Below, one piece after another: positions 16,218 to 26,800 of a DNA stretch of 33,650 bases. Both the position numbers and the translations under genes were made by a program. The first letter of the stretch is position 1, and every line of letters begins with the position of its first letter. Origin of the DNA: Bacteroidales bacterium (lineage in GTDB: Bacteria > Bacteroidota > Bacteroidia > Bacteroidales > UBA932); contig JALCSU010000026.1 of the NCBI GenBank assembly GCA_022653735.1, forward strand, positions 1 to 33,650, given 5' to 3'. Under the pieces are notes generated by a model. It was not told the origin of the DNA. It made no database searches and was given only the letters and a program-made list of their open reading frames with translations.

Positions 16218-18840
16218 GATTGCATTCAACAGTTAAAGGTACAGAAAGTTTAACAACGTTCTCCATGCTTTCCACTACGATGGCTCGCAGCTCATCCAGT
16301 TCCGAAGGAATCACGTCGAACAGCAGTTCATCATGAATCTGGAGCACCATCTTGCTTTTAAGGCCAGCCTCAGTCATTTTTCCGTCCACCGCTATCATCG
16401 CAAGCTTGATTATGTCGGCTGCTGTTCCCTGGATTGGGGCGTTGACCGCATTCCTCTCTGCCAGCGAGCGCAGGGTGGAATTCTTGGAATTGATGTCCGG
16501 CAGGTATCTACGGCGATGGAATAGAGTCTCAACGTAACCGTTCTTGCGAGCGTCAGCCTTGACTTTCTCTATGTAGGCAATGATTGAAGGGAAGCTTGCG
16601 AAATAGTCATCGATTATCTTCTTCGCCTCATTCCGACCGATTCTGAGCCTCTGAGCCAGACCGAAAGAAGAAATTCCGTAAATGATTCCGAAGTTGGCCG
16701 TCTTGGCTATGCGCCTCTCATCCGGAGTCACATCTTCGTGCGGAACCTTGAAAATCTTTGAAGCAGTCGCTGCATGCACGTCCACTCCATTCCTGAATGC
16801 GTTCACCATATGCTCGTCACCACTAAGGTGAGCCATGATTCTGAGCTCGATTTGAGAATAATCGGCGCTGAGGATTAGCCCGTCCGGAGTGCTAGGCACG
16901 AAAGCTTTCCGGATCTCCTTTCCACGTTCTGACCGTATGGGAATGTTTTGCAGGTTCGGGTTCGAGGAACTGAGCCTGCCGGTGGCCGTAAGCGCCTGAT
17001 TGAAAGTCGTATGTACCTTGCCGTCTTCAGGATTCACGTAGTCAGTGAACGGCTCTATGTAGGTAGAGAGAAGTTTCTTCACAGCCCTGAACTCTAAGAT
17101 TTCCTCCACGATCGGATGCTTGTCATAGATGTCCATCAATGTAGTTTCGTCAGTCGAGTACGTTCCCCCAGCGTTTTTCTTGGGCTTTGCCGACAGCTTC
17201 AACTTGTCGAAGAGCACCTCGCCAATCTGTTTTGGAGAAGAAACGTTCAGAGTAGGCTCGTCGGCCAGCTCGCGTACTCTAGCCTCTCGCTCCTTCATCT
17301 CTTCCTGGAGATGAAACGTGAAATTTTTCAATGTGTTGAGATCTACTCGGACACCATTGCGCTCCATCTTGGAAAGCACTTTAGAAAGTGGCTCCTCCAT
17401 GCTCTCGTATAGTTTCGCGACATCGTGAGCCGACATCTCCTCCTCGATCTTGCGGCCAAGTTCGATGATGGCAGCAGCCTCATTACTCCTGTCTTTAAGA
17501 GAAATTGCGTCTGTGATGTCATCGAACAGAGAACCAGACGTGGCCTTAGCCTCTTCTGCTGGCGTGTCCAAAGATATTCCTAGATAGCTCTGCGCCAGCA
17601 CTTCCAGCTTGTGGCTCTTCTCAGGATCAATCAAGTAGTGCATCAGTTCAAGGTCTCGGAGGCTTCCGCTCATCTGCAATCCACTGGCACTCAATGTGTT
17701 CATCTGACGTTTGAGGTCATCGCCATATTTTCTCACAGAGGAATCTTCTAGCAAAACTTTAAATTCAGGACAACCACCTTCGGCGACTATGAAATCTTTC
17801 CCTTGAGGCGCTGCGACAATAATTCTCCTGGCTTTCGAGAATATGTCAGAGTCGTATGCCTCCACGATTACAGAGCAGAGTCCAGTTTTGCGGGCAGCCG
17901 CCGCTACCTTGTCTGGCGCTGACTTTGAAACTTTCGGTCGCTCGTCGACACTTGCCTGAACTGCTCCTCCGATGTTGCTGATGTAACGCTTCAGCGAGTT
18001 GAACTTATATTTCGTGAATAAGTCGGCAATCTTAGGCTGGTACGAATCCGAGAGTTTCATGTCGGCGGTAGCCACAGACACGTCTATGTCGGTTTTTATG
18101 GTAACCAGTTCGTGGCTGAGTTCGATGTGGTCCTTGGCCTCTTCGAACATGACTCTCTGGCGAGGAGTCAGCTCGTCCAGATGTTCGTATATTCCTTTGA
18201 CAGAGCCATATTTTGCGACAAGCTTGCTGGCCCCCACTTCTCCTACGCCTTTCACCCCAGGCACGTTGTCGGAGGCATCCCCGCAGATGGTCAGCATGTC
18301 GATGACTTGCAGAGGGCTTTGGATCCCGTATTTGGCACAGATTTCCTTGACTCCCAGCACTTCTTTCTCGCCTCCGCCCTTCCCGGGCTTGTACTGCCAG
18401 ATGTGGTCTTCAATCAACTGGCCGTAATCCTTGTCAGGCGTTACCATATACACGTCGTAGCCCTCACGAGCGGCACGTTTCGAGGCTGAGCCTATTACAT
18501 CGTCAGCTTCGTAGCCCATCATCATGAGTACCGGAATGTTCATTGCCTTGCAAATCTCGATCAGAGGATCCAATGCATCGATGATCAGCTGCGGAGTTGG
18601 CGGCCTGTTGGCCTTGTAGGCAGGGTACATCTTGTTCCTGAACGTGCCTCCGGGAGGGTCGAAACTTACCGCAATGTGAGTCGGCTTCTCCCTTTCGATC
18701 AGCTCAAGCAGGAATTTAGTGAAACCAAAAAGTATGGACGTGTCCTCGCCCTCATCGTTCTTCATAGGATGCCCCAGAAAGGCATAGTACATCTTGAAGA
18801 TAAGCGCATGACCGTCAAGTAAATAGAGTTTTCCTGACAT
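16189..18840 (-). CDS. polA: DNA polymerase I
   Basis: 883 residues from ATG at 18838-18840; an upstream TTG overlaps the -7 element and is rejected. Residues 1-290 are the 5'-3' exonuclease (YLLDGHALIFKMYYAF; GYEADDVIGS; TICGDASDNVPGVKGVGEVGA). The polymerase domain has motif A (LILSADYSQIELRIMAHLS), motif B (RRIAKTANFGIIYG) and motif C (LQIHDELLFDV). The middle 3'-5' exonuclease domain is degenerate: no DxE motif I is seen where expected (CSVIVEA) and the motif II Asp is replaced (YGDDLKRQMNTL), so proofreading is probably absent. Functions in Okazaki-fragment processing and repair. It has its own promoter. Confidence 0.96.
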   Translation of the reverse strand: MSGKLYLLDGHALIFKMYYAFLGHPMKNDEGEDTSILFGFTKFLLELIEREKPTHIAVSFDPPGGTFRNKMYPAYKANRPPTPQLIIDALDPLIEICKAMNIPVLMMMGYEADDVIGSASKRAAREGYDVYMVTPDKDYGQLIEDHIWQYKPGKGGGEKEVLGVKEICAKYGIQSPLQVIDMLTICGDASDNVPGVKGVGEVGASKLVAKYGSVKGIYEHLDELTPRQRVMFEEAKDHIELSHELVTIKTDIDVSVATADMKLSDSYQPKIADLFTKYKFNSLKRYISNIGGAVQASVDERPKVSKSAPDKVAAAARKTGLCSVIVEAYDSDIFSKARRIIVAAPQGKDFIVAEGGCPEFKVLLEDSSVRKYGDDLKRQMNTLSASGLQMSGSLRDLELMHYLIDPEKSHKLEVLAQSYLGISLDTPAEEAKATSGSLFDDITDAISLKDRSNEAAAIIELGRKIEEEMSAHDVAKLYESMEEPLSKVLSKMERNGVRVDLNTLKNFTFHLQEEMKEREARVRELADEPTLNVSSPKQIGEVLFDKLKLSAKPKKNAGGTYSTDETTLMDIYDKHPIVEEILEFRAVKKLLSTYIEPFTDYVNPEDGKVHTTFNQALTATGRLSSSNPNLQNIPIRSERGKEIRKAFVPSTPDGLILSADYSQIELRIMAHLSGDEHMVNAFRNGVDVHAATASKIFKVPHEDVTPDERRIAKTANFGIIYGISSFGLAQRLRIGRNEAKKIIDDYFASFPSIIAYIEKVKADARKNGYVETLFHRRRYLPDINSKNSTLRSLAERNAVNAPIQGTAADIIKLAMIAVDGKMTEAGLKSKMVLQIHDELLFDVIPSELDELRAIVVESMENVVKLSVPLTVECNHGKNWLEAH

Positions 18841-18858
18841 ATCTGAAATTTTGCGAAA

Positions 18859-18889
18859 CAAAAATAAATAAAAGTTTCAATGTTTCAAA
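18859..18889 (-). promoter_or_regulatory. polA promoter (-33 TTTG, -7 TATTTTTG)
   Basis: Minus strand: TTTG (18886-18889) lies in the last codons of the upstream ABC ATPase gene, then 19 bp, then TATTTTTG (18859-18866). It leaves about 15 bases of leader before the polA ATG and decides that start. Confidence 0.8.
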
Positions 18890-19479
18890 AGCGAAATCTC
18901 TGCATCTGAATATTTAGCGCCATCGGAGATGTCGTGAGTGGAGAACATGACAGTAGTGCCAGATTCCCTTGCGAGTGACCGAAGAGTTGAGAGCACCATT
19001 ATCCTGTTATCTACATCTAAGAAAGCCGTCGGTTCATCCAAAAGCAGTACGGAGGCTTCGTTAGTCAGTGCCGTGGCCATGCAGGCCTTCTGGAATTCTC
19101 CATCGCTTATTCTGCTAAGGTCCTGCGACTCTAGGCTTCCCAAGCCGAGAGCATCTATTGCCTCATCGGCCGCTTTCTCTGCGGACGGCCTCAGCCGGCC
19201 GAACATTCCCGATGACTGAAGCATTCCTGTCAATATGAATTCCTTGACCGTGAATCCTTTGACTTTAGGAATATGAGTAGGGACCATGATGACTCTGCCG
19301 CTAGAGGAGAATTTTCCTGATACCGGAGGAATCAACCCTGCAAGTGTCTTAAGGAGAGTGCTTTTCCCGCTCCCGTTGGGACCAGTCAGCATTATGCACT
19401 TGCCATCTCCGAATGAGAACGACAGAGGCTTGCAAATGGCTTTCTTGTACCCTACTATCAGATTCTTGGCTTTGAGCAT
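18877..19479 (-). CDS. FecE/BtuD-type ABC transporter ATPase
   Basis: 200 residues, short for the family (usually 250 or more). Walker A is TGPNGSGKST, Walker B is VLLLDEPTAFLD, the switch histidine is in FSTHDIS. The signature motif is degenerate, ISDGEFQK instead of LSGGQ, as in some FecE-like proteins. It begins 22 bp inside the end of the permease gene, so they are translated together. It should energise uptake of an iron complex, haem or cobalamin; the substrate cannot be told because no binding protein or receptor is adjacent. Confidence 0.85.
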   Translation of the reverse strand: MLKAKNLIVGYKKAICKPLSFSFGDGKCIMLTGPNGSGKSTLLKTLAGLIPPVSGKFSSSGRVIMVPTHIPKVKGFTVKEFILTGMLQSSGMFGRLRPSAEKAADEAIDALGLGSLESQDLSRISDGEFQKACMATALTNEASVLLLDEPTAFLDVDNRIMVLSTLRSLARESGTTVMFSTHDISDGAKYSDAEISLLKH

Positions 19480-20396
19480 AGTATGATGAGTATTAACGGA
19501 ATGCCGATGATAGCCATTGTGCTGCCGACAGGCAGAGGAGTGGCGAATACTTGCGAGAATATGTCAGCAAGCAGCGACAGGCAAGTGCCGACAGCGAGGG
19601 TTGCAGGAATTACTTTACGATGCATGGAAGAGCCAATGGCGAGGCGCGCGATGTGCGGCGCCACTATTCCGACAAAACCGATTGGACCGCAGAAGGCAGT
19701 GACCGCAGCAGTCATGATGCAACTGCCTGCCATTGCTATATTCCTGATTTTAAGTATATTGACTCCTGCCAGTGCGGCATATTCGTCGCCAAACAAAGAA
19801 ATGTCAAGCCCTCTTGAATTGCATTCTGCCATGAAAATCCCGATTGCCAGAGCAGAAAGCATGATGAGAATATCCGTCGGGCGAGTCCCCATGAAACTGC
19901 CTGCAGACCAGCTGTAGAAGATTTTAAGGCTTTCCTCATTGGCAGAATATTCAAGAATGGATGTGGTGGCGCTGAATACGAATCCCAGCATTACGCCGAA
20001 GATTAACAGTGTGTAAGTGCTCTGGATGTGGGAAGCCACTGCCATAATCAGCATGAAGGCCACCATGGCACCGAGAAAGGCTGATAGCACGATTGGAAAC
20101 CCGGAGGCAGTGGCTCCAGCTATCAGGGTGGCAATCGCAGCGCCAGTGCCAGCCCCAGCGCTCACGCCCATTATGTGAGGGTCTGCAAGAGGATTCCTGA
20201 ATATGCTCTGCATCTGAAGCCCCGCAAGCGAGAGGCTGCATCCGGCCAAAACCGCAGTGAGCATCCGTGGAAGGCGGATTTTTATGAATATGACATATTC
20301 GGGAATATTGAAGCACGAGCCTCCGCATAGAAGGTCCAGGCCTGAGAGCAGAATCAGACAGGCACAGAATATTATTATTCGGACGGTTGGTTTCAT
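19458..20396 (-). CDS. FecCD/BtuC-type ABC transporter permease
   Basis: 312 residues with about nine hydrophobic segments, the fold of inner-membrane iron-siderophore, haem or B12 permeases. Family blocks are clear: IRLPRMLTAVLAGCSLSLAG, LQMQSIFRNPLADPHIMGVSAGAG and GPIGFVGIVAPHIARL. Slightly shorter than BtuC at the N-terminus. First gene of a two-gene unit with the ATPase; the periplasmic binding protein must be encoded elsewhere. Confidence 0.9.
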   Translation of the reverse strand: MKPTVRIIIFCACLILLSGLDLLCGGSCFNIPEYVIFIKIRLPRMLTAVLAGCSLSLAGLQMQSIFRNPLADPHIMGVSAGAGTGAAIATLIAGATASGFPIVLSAFLGAMVAFMLIMAVASHIQSTYTLLIFGVMLGFVFSATTSILEYSANEESLKIFYSWSAGSFMGTRPTDILIMLSALAIGIFMAECNSRGLDISLFGDEYAALAGVNILKIRNIAMAGSCIMTAAVTAFCGPIGFVGIVAPHIARLAIGSSMHRKVIPATLAVGTCLSLLADIFSQVFATPLPVGSTMAIIGIPLILIILCSKPRI

Positions 20397-20435
20397 TTTT
20401 ACAGCTGCAATTTACGCACTTTCGATGAATTTTCT

Positions 20436-20443
20436 TAAATTTG
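20436..20443 (+). promoter_or_regulatory. Probable -7 element of the DUF1080 gene
   Basis: TAAATTTG, 45 bases before ATG 20489. The -33 region holds only a weak TTTA 21 bp upstream. Confidence 0.4.
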
Positions 20444-20488
20444 AAAGTTTTAACGCAAATTAATAGAAAACATCATAAACGAATAATC

Positions 20489-21238
20489 ATGAAAAAGTCG
20501 TTATTCTTCGTAGTTGCTGCCATCATGGCATTGCCCCTGTCATCTCAGAACAAGAAGTCCAATGAAACTTTCCCAGACAACACCCTATCTCCGACTGAAG
20601 TGAGAGAAGGCTGGAAGTTGCTCTGGGATGGAAAAACAACGAATGGCTGGCGTGGAGCCAAGCTTGATAAATTTCCGGATCATGGCTGGAAGATTGAGAA
20701 CGGAGTGCTTTCGGTGCAGGCCAGCGAGGGTAAAGAATCTGCCAACGGAGGCGACATAGTGACGACCGAAACCTACAAGGATTTCATTTTGAAAGTAGAT
20801 TTCAAAATCACAGAGGGAGCCAACAGCGGAATAAAATATTTCGTGGACCCTGATGAGAACAAAGGAGAAGGGTCTGCCATCGGCTGCGAGTTCCAGATTC
20901 TCGACGACCTGCGTCACCCTGACGCAAAATTAGGCGTTAAGGGTAACCGCAAGCTGGGTTCCGTGTACGACCTGATTCCGGCTCCGGAAGACAAGCCGTT
21001 CAATATCAATGAATTCAATACTGCGATGATCATTGTTGAAGGCAATCACGTGGAGCATTGGCTGAATGGGGTGAAACTTCTCGAATACGAGCGCAACAAT
21101 CAGGAATGGAATGCTCTCGTGGCGTATAGCAAATACAAGAATTGGAATAATTTCGGCAACCATGTCCGTGGCAACATCCTGCTTCAGGATCACGGCAACG
21201 AGGTAAGCTTCAAGAATATTAAGATCAAGGAGCTGTGA
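20489..21238 (+). CDS. DUF1080 secreted protein (3-keto-disaccharide hydrolase family)
   Basis: 249 residues from ATG 20489, which begins a signal peptide ([20 protein letters not shown]). The remainder is one concanavalin-like domain: [16 protein letters not shown] near the start, [23 protein letters not shown] in the middle, GCEFQILDD, and [19 protein letters not shown] at the end, all typical of DUF1080. Characterised Bacteroides relatives cleave 3-keto-glycosides; that activity here is by family only. It has a promoter-like element before it and a terminator after it, so it is probably a single-gene unit. Confidence 0.9.
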   Translation: MKKSLFFVVAAIMALPLSSQNKKSNETFPDNTLSPTEVREGWKLLWDGKTTNGWRGAKLDKFPDHGWKIENGVLSVQASEGKESANGGDIVTTETYKDFILKVDFKITEGANSGIKYFVDPDENKGEGSAIGCEFQILDDLRHPDAKLGVKGNRKLGSVYDLIPAPEDKPFNINEFNTAMIIVEGNHVEHWLNGVKLLEYERNNQEWNALVAYSKYKNWNNFGNHVRGNILLQDHGNEVSFKNIKIKEL

Positions 21239-21266
21239 TTTTAAATCAGTGACTTAGATAGTCGGG

Positions 21267-21309
21267 GGCGGCAATGGCGAAAAGCGGACATTGCCGCCTT
21301 CTATTTTAT
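21267..21309 (+). terminator. Intrinsic terminator after the DUF1080 gene
   Basis: Perfect 9-bp stem GGCGGCAAT / ATTGCCGCC around a 14-base loop, followed by TTCTATTTTAT. Confidence 0.8.
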
Positions 21310-21530
21310 AAGTTTCGTTTCGTGGCAATGCCTGAATATGGATGAAAATATGAGGAAATATGATGGAATTTTAAAAAATCTTCATAAATTAGAACCGAAA
21401 AACGAACTTCCCCATTTGCCCGATGCTTGCAAGTTTTACGCAAAGGGCATTTTATCCTTGCTTAAACAATTTATAGTCAGAATATTAACCATTATTGGTT
21501 GATTTTAATATTATTAACTATTAAATTGTA
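21310..21530. other. AT-rich intergenic region upstream of the C10 peptidase gene
   Basis: About 220 bp without a gene. The last 60 bases are very AT-rich. Possible -33/-7 pairs exist but none fits the consensus well, so I call no promoter. Confidence 0.5.
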
Positions 21531-23750
21531 ATGCTTATGAAGCGCTATTGGTCATTAATCACCAGTTTGTTCTTGGCGTCGTTGTTCTATGCCTGCACGG
21601 TTGAGAAACCTTTCGAGGCTGATTTGAACATCGACGATTCTGATGTCGAGTACGTAAATGCGAGCGAGGCTGCGCAGATCGCTCAAGAATTCCTTGCCGC
21701 CAATTGCGGTGAGGTTGCGACCAGGGCGCTTAATCTCGACCTGGCCTACACGGCTGAGGATTCTTCCAGCCTCATTCCTGGGAAGACCAGGGGAGCAGCT
21801 GACTGCTATGCGCCGTTCTATCATGTATTCACTCTTGGGGAAACCGGCTTCATCATCGTTGCTGGTGACGAGGCAGCAAAGGCCGTGCTGGGCTATTCAC
21901 TGACCAATAAGTTTGATGTCAGCGACATCCCTGCGAACATGGAAACCATGCTGCGTTTCTACAGCTCCGAGATCAGCTGGAGAAGGCAGAATGGCGTGAA
22001 GATAACCGATGAAATGAGAGAAAGCCGCGCTGCGGAAATCAGCGGCGCTCTGGCGACAAGGGCTTCCGGCAGCGTTTCTCCTCTGCTCGGGGAAATTGAG
22101 TGGAACCAGGAGCCATATTACAATGCCTATTGTCCTACAGGTACGCCTGTCGGATGCGTCGCCACTGCGACAGCACAGATCATGAGGTACTGGGAATATC
22201 CTTCCAGGGGTCAGGGCTCTTACACATCGACTGTCAAATATAATGGCAAGACCCTTTCTTTCAATTATGACTACGACCTGAATTGGGACAATATGCCAAA
22301 GGCTGCCCTCACTTCATCTAACGACGATGTCGCCAAATTCTGCTACGGAGTCGGCGTGGGAGTGAACATGCAATATACATCCAGCGGCAGCGGCGCTTAC
22401 CAGTATGACGTTCCTCGCCTGCTGACCGAGAACTACAAATACCCTGACACAATCAAGAGATACGTACGCGAAACCAGCCACGGCAACTACAATTACACTA
22501 CTGCGGAGTGGGAAGCGCTTCTGAAGACGGAACTCGATGCCGGTCGTCCGGTACAGTACGCTGGATTCTATTACAATGGTTATTCATATTCTGGAGGCCA
22601 CTCTTTCGTGTGCGATGGCTACAATGCAAGCGGCTATTTCCACTTCAACTGGGGCTGGGGCGGAGTTTCCAACGGCTACTTCGTTACTGACGGCTTGCAG
22701 CCTTCCGCTCTCGGAACTGGTGCCGGAGCCGGCAACTTCAACGCCCTCCAGGAAATCCTCACAGGAATCCAGGCCCCTGAAGGCGGTGACAGCGGAAATG
22801 ACAGCGGAAATGACAGCGGTGAAGTCACCTATCCTGGCTCGAAGGGCAGCAACAACAGTTACGAGTGGATTTCCAACTTCTCGATGGGCTCATTCTCGAA
22901 CAGTTCCTCTGCCGAGACTAGCGGTTATGCATATTATTCCGCCAAGAAGATCAGTCTCACTGCAGGAGAAAGCGTATCGGTGTCAGTCACGCCTAACAGC
23001 TCTTCTTACACTGAATATTGCAAAGTGTGGGTGGACTTCAATAAGGACGGCAAGTTCGCCGACTCCGAGTGCGTGCTCAGCAGCGCCGGAAAAGGCAAGC
23101 GCAGCGGTACGTTCACAGTGCCTTCGGACACCACGAACGGCTACGTGAGAGTGAGGGTGTCACTTAAATATGGAAGCTATCCCTCTTCCGACGAGACTTT
23201 CAGTTACGGAGAGGTTGAGGACTATGACCTTAAAGTCATCGCAGGCAGCTCTCAACCGGATCCAGACCCAAATCCAAATCCTGACCCAGATCCAGACCCG
23301 GAACCAGATCCGGATGTGGACAATTACGACAGCCTGACTTATCCGGAGTCATACTCAAAGAACTATTCTTACATGTACATCAAGAGCGTGACCATCGGTA
23401 ACATGACAAATGCTTCATCTGGTTCCACCTACACATATTATCCAGACAAGCAGGTCAACGCATCCAGCGGGGCGACTCTTTCGGTTTCGTTCACCCCGGG
23501 ATTCTCTTACTATCGCTACTACACCTACTGGCAGATGTGGCTGGACAGTGACAAGGACGGCGCATTCTCATCTTCTGAGCGTCTGGCTTATGGAAGGAAG
23601 TCCAGCGCTATTTCCGGCTCCATCAAGCTTCCTTCACTTAACAACGGCAAGTACAGGATAAGGGTAACGATGTCATACGGCTCCTATGTGGATCCTGATG
23701 CAGTGTTCAACTATGGAGAAGTAGAGGACTACGTTCTTGTGATACAGTAA
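21531..23750 (+). CDS. C10-family (streptopain-like) cysteine peptidase lipoprotein with two GEVED domains
   Basis: 739 residues. A lipoprotein signal peptide ends LASLFYAC (Cys 21). Residues about 38-175 form the Spi-like propeptide (YVNASEAAQIAQEFLAAN). The C10 catalytic domain spans about 185-420, with nucleophile Cys 209 (GTPVGCVATATAQIM), His 357 (GGHSFVCDGY) and FHFNWGWGG. A (GNDS)n-like linker leads to a GEVED domain (about 430-580, ending YGEVEDYDLKV), then a Pro-Asp repeat linker and a second GEVED domain to the C-terminus (YGEVEDYVLVIQ). The enzyme is probably surface-exposed, self-activating by propeptide cleavage, with GEVED modules for binding. No T9SS tail is seen. Confidence 0.93.
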   Translation: MLMKRYWSLITSLFLASLFYACTVEKPFEADLNIDDSDVEYVNASEAAQIAQEFLAANCGEVATRALNLDLAYTAEDSSSLIPGKTRGAADCYAPFYHVFTLGETGFIIVAGDEAAKAVLGYSLTNKFDVSDIPANMETMLRFYSSEISWRRQNGVKITDEMRESRAAEISGALATRASGSVSPLLGEIEWNQEPYYNAYCPTGTPVGCVATATAQIMRYWEYPSRGQGSYTSTVKYNGKTLSFNYDYDLNWDNMPKAALTSSNDDVAKFCYGVGVGVNMQYTSSGSGAYQYDVPRLLTENYKYPDTIKRYVRETSHGNYNYTTAEWEALLKTELDAGRPVQYAGFYYNGYSYSGGHSFVCDGYNASGYFHFNWGWGGVSNGYFVTDGLQPSALGTGAGAGNFNALQEILTGIQAPEGGDSGNDSGNDSGEVTYPGSKGSNNSYEWISNFSMGSFSNSSSAETSGYAYYSAKKISLTAGESVSVSVTPNSSSYTEYCKVWVDFNKDGKFADSECVLSSAGKGKRSGTFTVPSDTTNGYVRVRVSLKYGSYPSSDETFSYGEVEDYDLKVIAGSSQPDPDPNPNPDPDPDPEPDPDVDNYDSLTYPESYSKNYSYMYIKSVTIGNMTNASSGSTYTYYPDKQVNASSGATLSVSFTPGFSYYRYYTYWQMWLDSDKDGAFSSSERLAYGRKSSAISGSIKLPSLNNGKYRIRVTMSYGSYVDPDAVFNYGEVEDYVLVIQ

Positions 23751-23775
23751 TATATTACAAGAACTACCTTAGCTC

Positions 23776-23803
23776 AGGCTGGCCTACGGGCCGGCCTTTG
23801 TTG
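23776..23803 (+). terminator. Intrinsic terminator after the C10 peptidase gene
   Basis: Stem AGGCTGGCC / GGCCGGCCT with loop TACG and one G-U pair, followed by TTGTTGTT. Confidence 0.8.
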
Positions 23804-23879
23804 TTCATGATTGCATGGATTCAAGAAAATCCTTATTTTTATACGTCTGTTTTGCAATATTGAAACACTAAAATACGTC

Positions 23880-26800
23880 ATGAGAAAAATTTGTCTCTTG
23901 CTGTCAGTCTCATTTCTAATGATGTCAGCGCTTGTTTTTACAAGATGTGCTTTGAGTAATAAATCAGCCACTGGGAAAGGACTTTCCGTTCTGCAGGAAG
24001 GCTTCGCCAACCCTCCTCGCGAGGCCAGGCCGTACGTGTGGTGGCACTGGATGAACGGAAACATCACGAAAGATGGCATCAGGAAAGACTTGGAGTGGAT
24101 GGACAGGTCTGGCATCGCTGGCTTTCATCATTTCGATGCGGCGATCAGTACCCCCACGATTGTGGATAAGCGATTGATATACATGCAGGATGACTGGAAG
24201 GACGCTTTCTCTTATGCGGTGAAGGTGGCGGATTCCTTGAATATGGAAATGACCGTGGCGAGTTCGCCTGGCTGGAGTACTACAGGAGGCCCTTGGGTAG
24301 AGCCGGAAGATGCCATGAAGAAAATTGTCTGGCGCACAGCCGACGTTGATGGAGGGAAGAAAGTCTCCATGAGGCTTCCGAACCCCATCATGGCAGTGGG
24401 CAGATTTCAGGATGAGAATGTGGACACTCCATACAAAGGCAAGCCTTATTACGGGGATATTGCGGTCGTTGCAGTACGGCAACCTGGTAAGCGTGCGGAA
24501 ATATCTGGTGAAGGCGTAAAGGTCACTGTTAGCGGTGGAAATTTCACGTATAGCCAGCTGACAGACGGTAGCGTTGCTGATCCGGGTACTCTTATATCCA
24601 AGGACAGAAGGGCGTGGATTCAGTATTCGTTTCCTCATGACGTTACCGTAAAGACAATTTCCCTTGCGTCTGACAGATGGGGCATTCTGGAAACTAGCAC
24701 AGACGGCATTCATTTCAAAAAAGTGGTTGACCTGAATGAGATAAGACCCATCCAGAGGACATTTCGTATTCCTGAGACGACTTCCAGGTATTTCAGAGTC
24801 ACTCTCAATGACCTGAGAAGCAGCAAGGCATCCGTTTATTCTGTCAAGGTCTCGGAATTCAAGCTGTTTCCATATTCAAAGATCAATTCTTATGAAGACA
24901 AGGCAGGATATTCAAGCGTAGCCCATGTCAACAAGTTCCCGACCTCCATAAATGGAGAGCAGGTTCCGGACGAGGAAGACGTAGTGCTGCTCAGCGATTT
25001 CACTGACTCTCTTGGGAACCTCGAGTGGGACGCTCCCGCTGGCAGGTGGAGAATATATCGTTTCGGATGGTCCCTTACGGGCAAATGCAACCATCCAGCT
25101 CCAGATGAAGCCACGGGGCTGGAGGTTGACAAGATGGACCCGGAGGCATGGACCAAATATTTCCATGAATATCTCGACATGTACAAGGATGCTTCTGGCG
25201 GGATGCTTGGCCAGGAAGGAATACAATATATTCTCAATGACAGCTATGAAGCGGGTCAGGAAAACTGGACTCCTGCCATGTTCGAAGAGTTCTCTAGAAG
25301 GAGAGGCTATGACATGCGGAAATGGCTGCCTGCCGTTGCAGGAGAGATTATTGGCTCGCCAGAAAGGAGTGATGCATTCCTGCATGATTTCCGGATGACG
25401 ATAGCCGAGCTGGTGGCAGAAAATTACGACCGGCTGACGAAAATTCTTCAGGATGAATATGGAATGAAGGGACGTTACACTGAGTCCCATGAGGCAGGCA
25501 GGGCATACATCGTGGACGGCATGGATGTAAAACGCTCGGCGCAGATTCCTATGTCCGCTACATGGTGCAATGATCCAAGGGTCAAGAGCGAGATAATCAC
25601 TGGCAGTCACATGAACGGGAAGGCTGACTGCAAAGAATCTTCTTCGGTTGCCCACATCTACGGACAGAACATAGCCGCTGCGGAATCCATGACGGTCAAC
25701 GGAGAGAAGGGGAATGCTTATGTCTTTTGCCCGGAAACGCTCAAGCTCGTGGCAGACAGAGAGCTGAGCGGCGGAATAAACCGTTTCGTGATTCACGAGA
25801 GCGCACATCAGCCAGACGATGAGCATGTGCCTGGGCTGAGCCTCGGAAAATACGGACAGTGGTTCAACCGTCATGAGACCTGGGCGGAGATGGCTGGCAC
25901 ATGGATGGACTACCTTGCAAGGAGCTGTTACATGCTACAAGCCGGGCAGAATGTCGCCGACATACTCTATTATTATGGAGAGGACGGGAATGTCACAGGA
26001 ATATTTGGTAGCGAAGACCCTGCCATTCCTTCTGGCTTCCAGTGGGATTACTGCAGCCCGGACGTGCTCCTGAACCACATCTCGTTTAAGAAAGGGAAAC
26101 TCGTCGCTGGTAGTGGAGCCAGCTACAAGATTCTATGGATGGACAAGAACATGGAATATGTTTCCGTGCCTGTCCTGCGTAAGATTGACGAACTTGCGAA
26201 AGCAGGCGCCATCATCGGCGGGAAAAGGGCGCAGCGCCCTGCCGGATTGTCTTATGACCAGGCTACCTTCGATGCCTTGGTGAAAGATATCTGGGATTCC
26301 AAGAGGGCAAATGTCTACGAGGTTGGTTCTCTGGCAGAACTTGTCGAAAAAGCTGGGATAGAGCCTCAGGTCGTCCTGCCTTACAACACCAGGTTCCTGC
26401 ACAGGACAGACAACGGAGTCGAGATTTTCTGGATTAACCGTCCATTGGATACGTACTGCGACACTTCCATCGTTTTCAATGTCTCTGGCATGAAGCCTCA
26501 GATCTGGCATCCGAACGATGGCACCATTGAAGAGGCTTCTTACAAATGCGCCGATGGGAAGACGACTGTGTCCCTGCATCTTACCCCGATAGATGCAGTC
26601 TTCGTGGTGTTCGCCGGCAAAGGCGAGGCGCAGCATGAAGTCCCTGAGGTTCAGGCGAAAGAGCTGGCGAGGGTTTCTGCTCCTTGGAATGTAAGCTTCC
26701 AGGAGAACAGGGGAGCGCCGGAATCTGCGGTGTTCGAGAATCTTCAGTCATTTACGGAATCGGAAGATCCGGGAATAAAGTATTTCTCCGGCGTAGCCAC

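Noticed and set aside
21310..21530. Riboswitch or small RNA upstream of the C10 peptidase gene
   Set aside because: I see no recognised aptamer core or conserved hairpin, only AT-rich sequence.
24912..25874. 320-codon minus-strand frame inside the glycosidase gene
   Set aside because: It is antisense to conserved glycosidase blocks and has neither a promoter nor plausible protein features.
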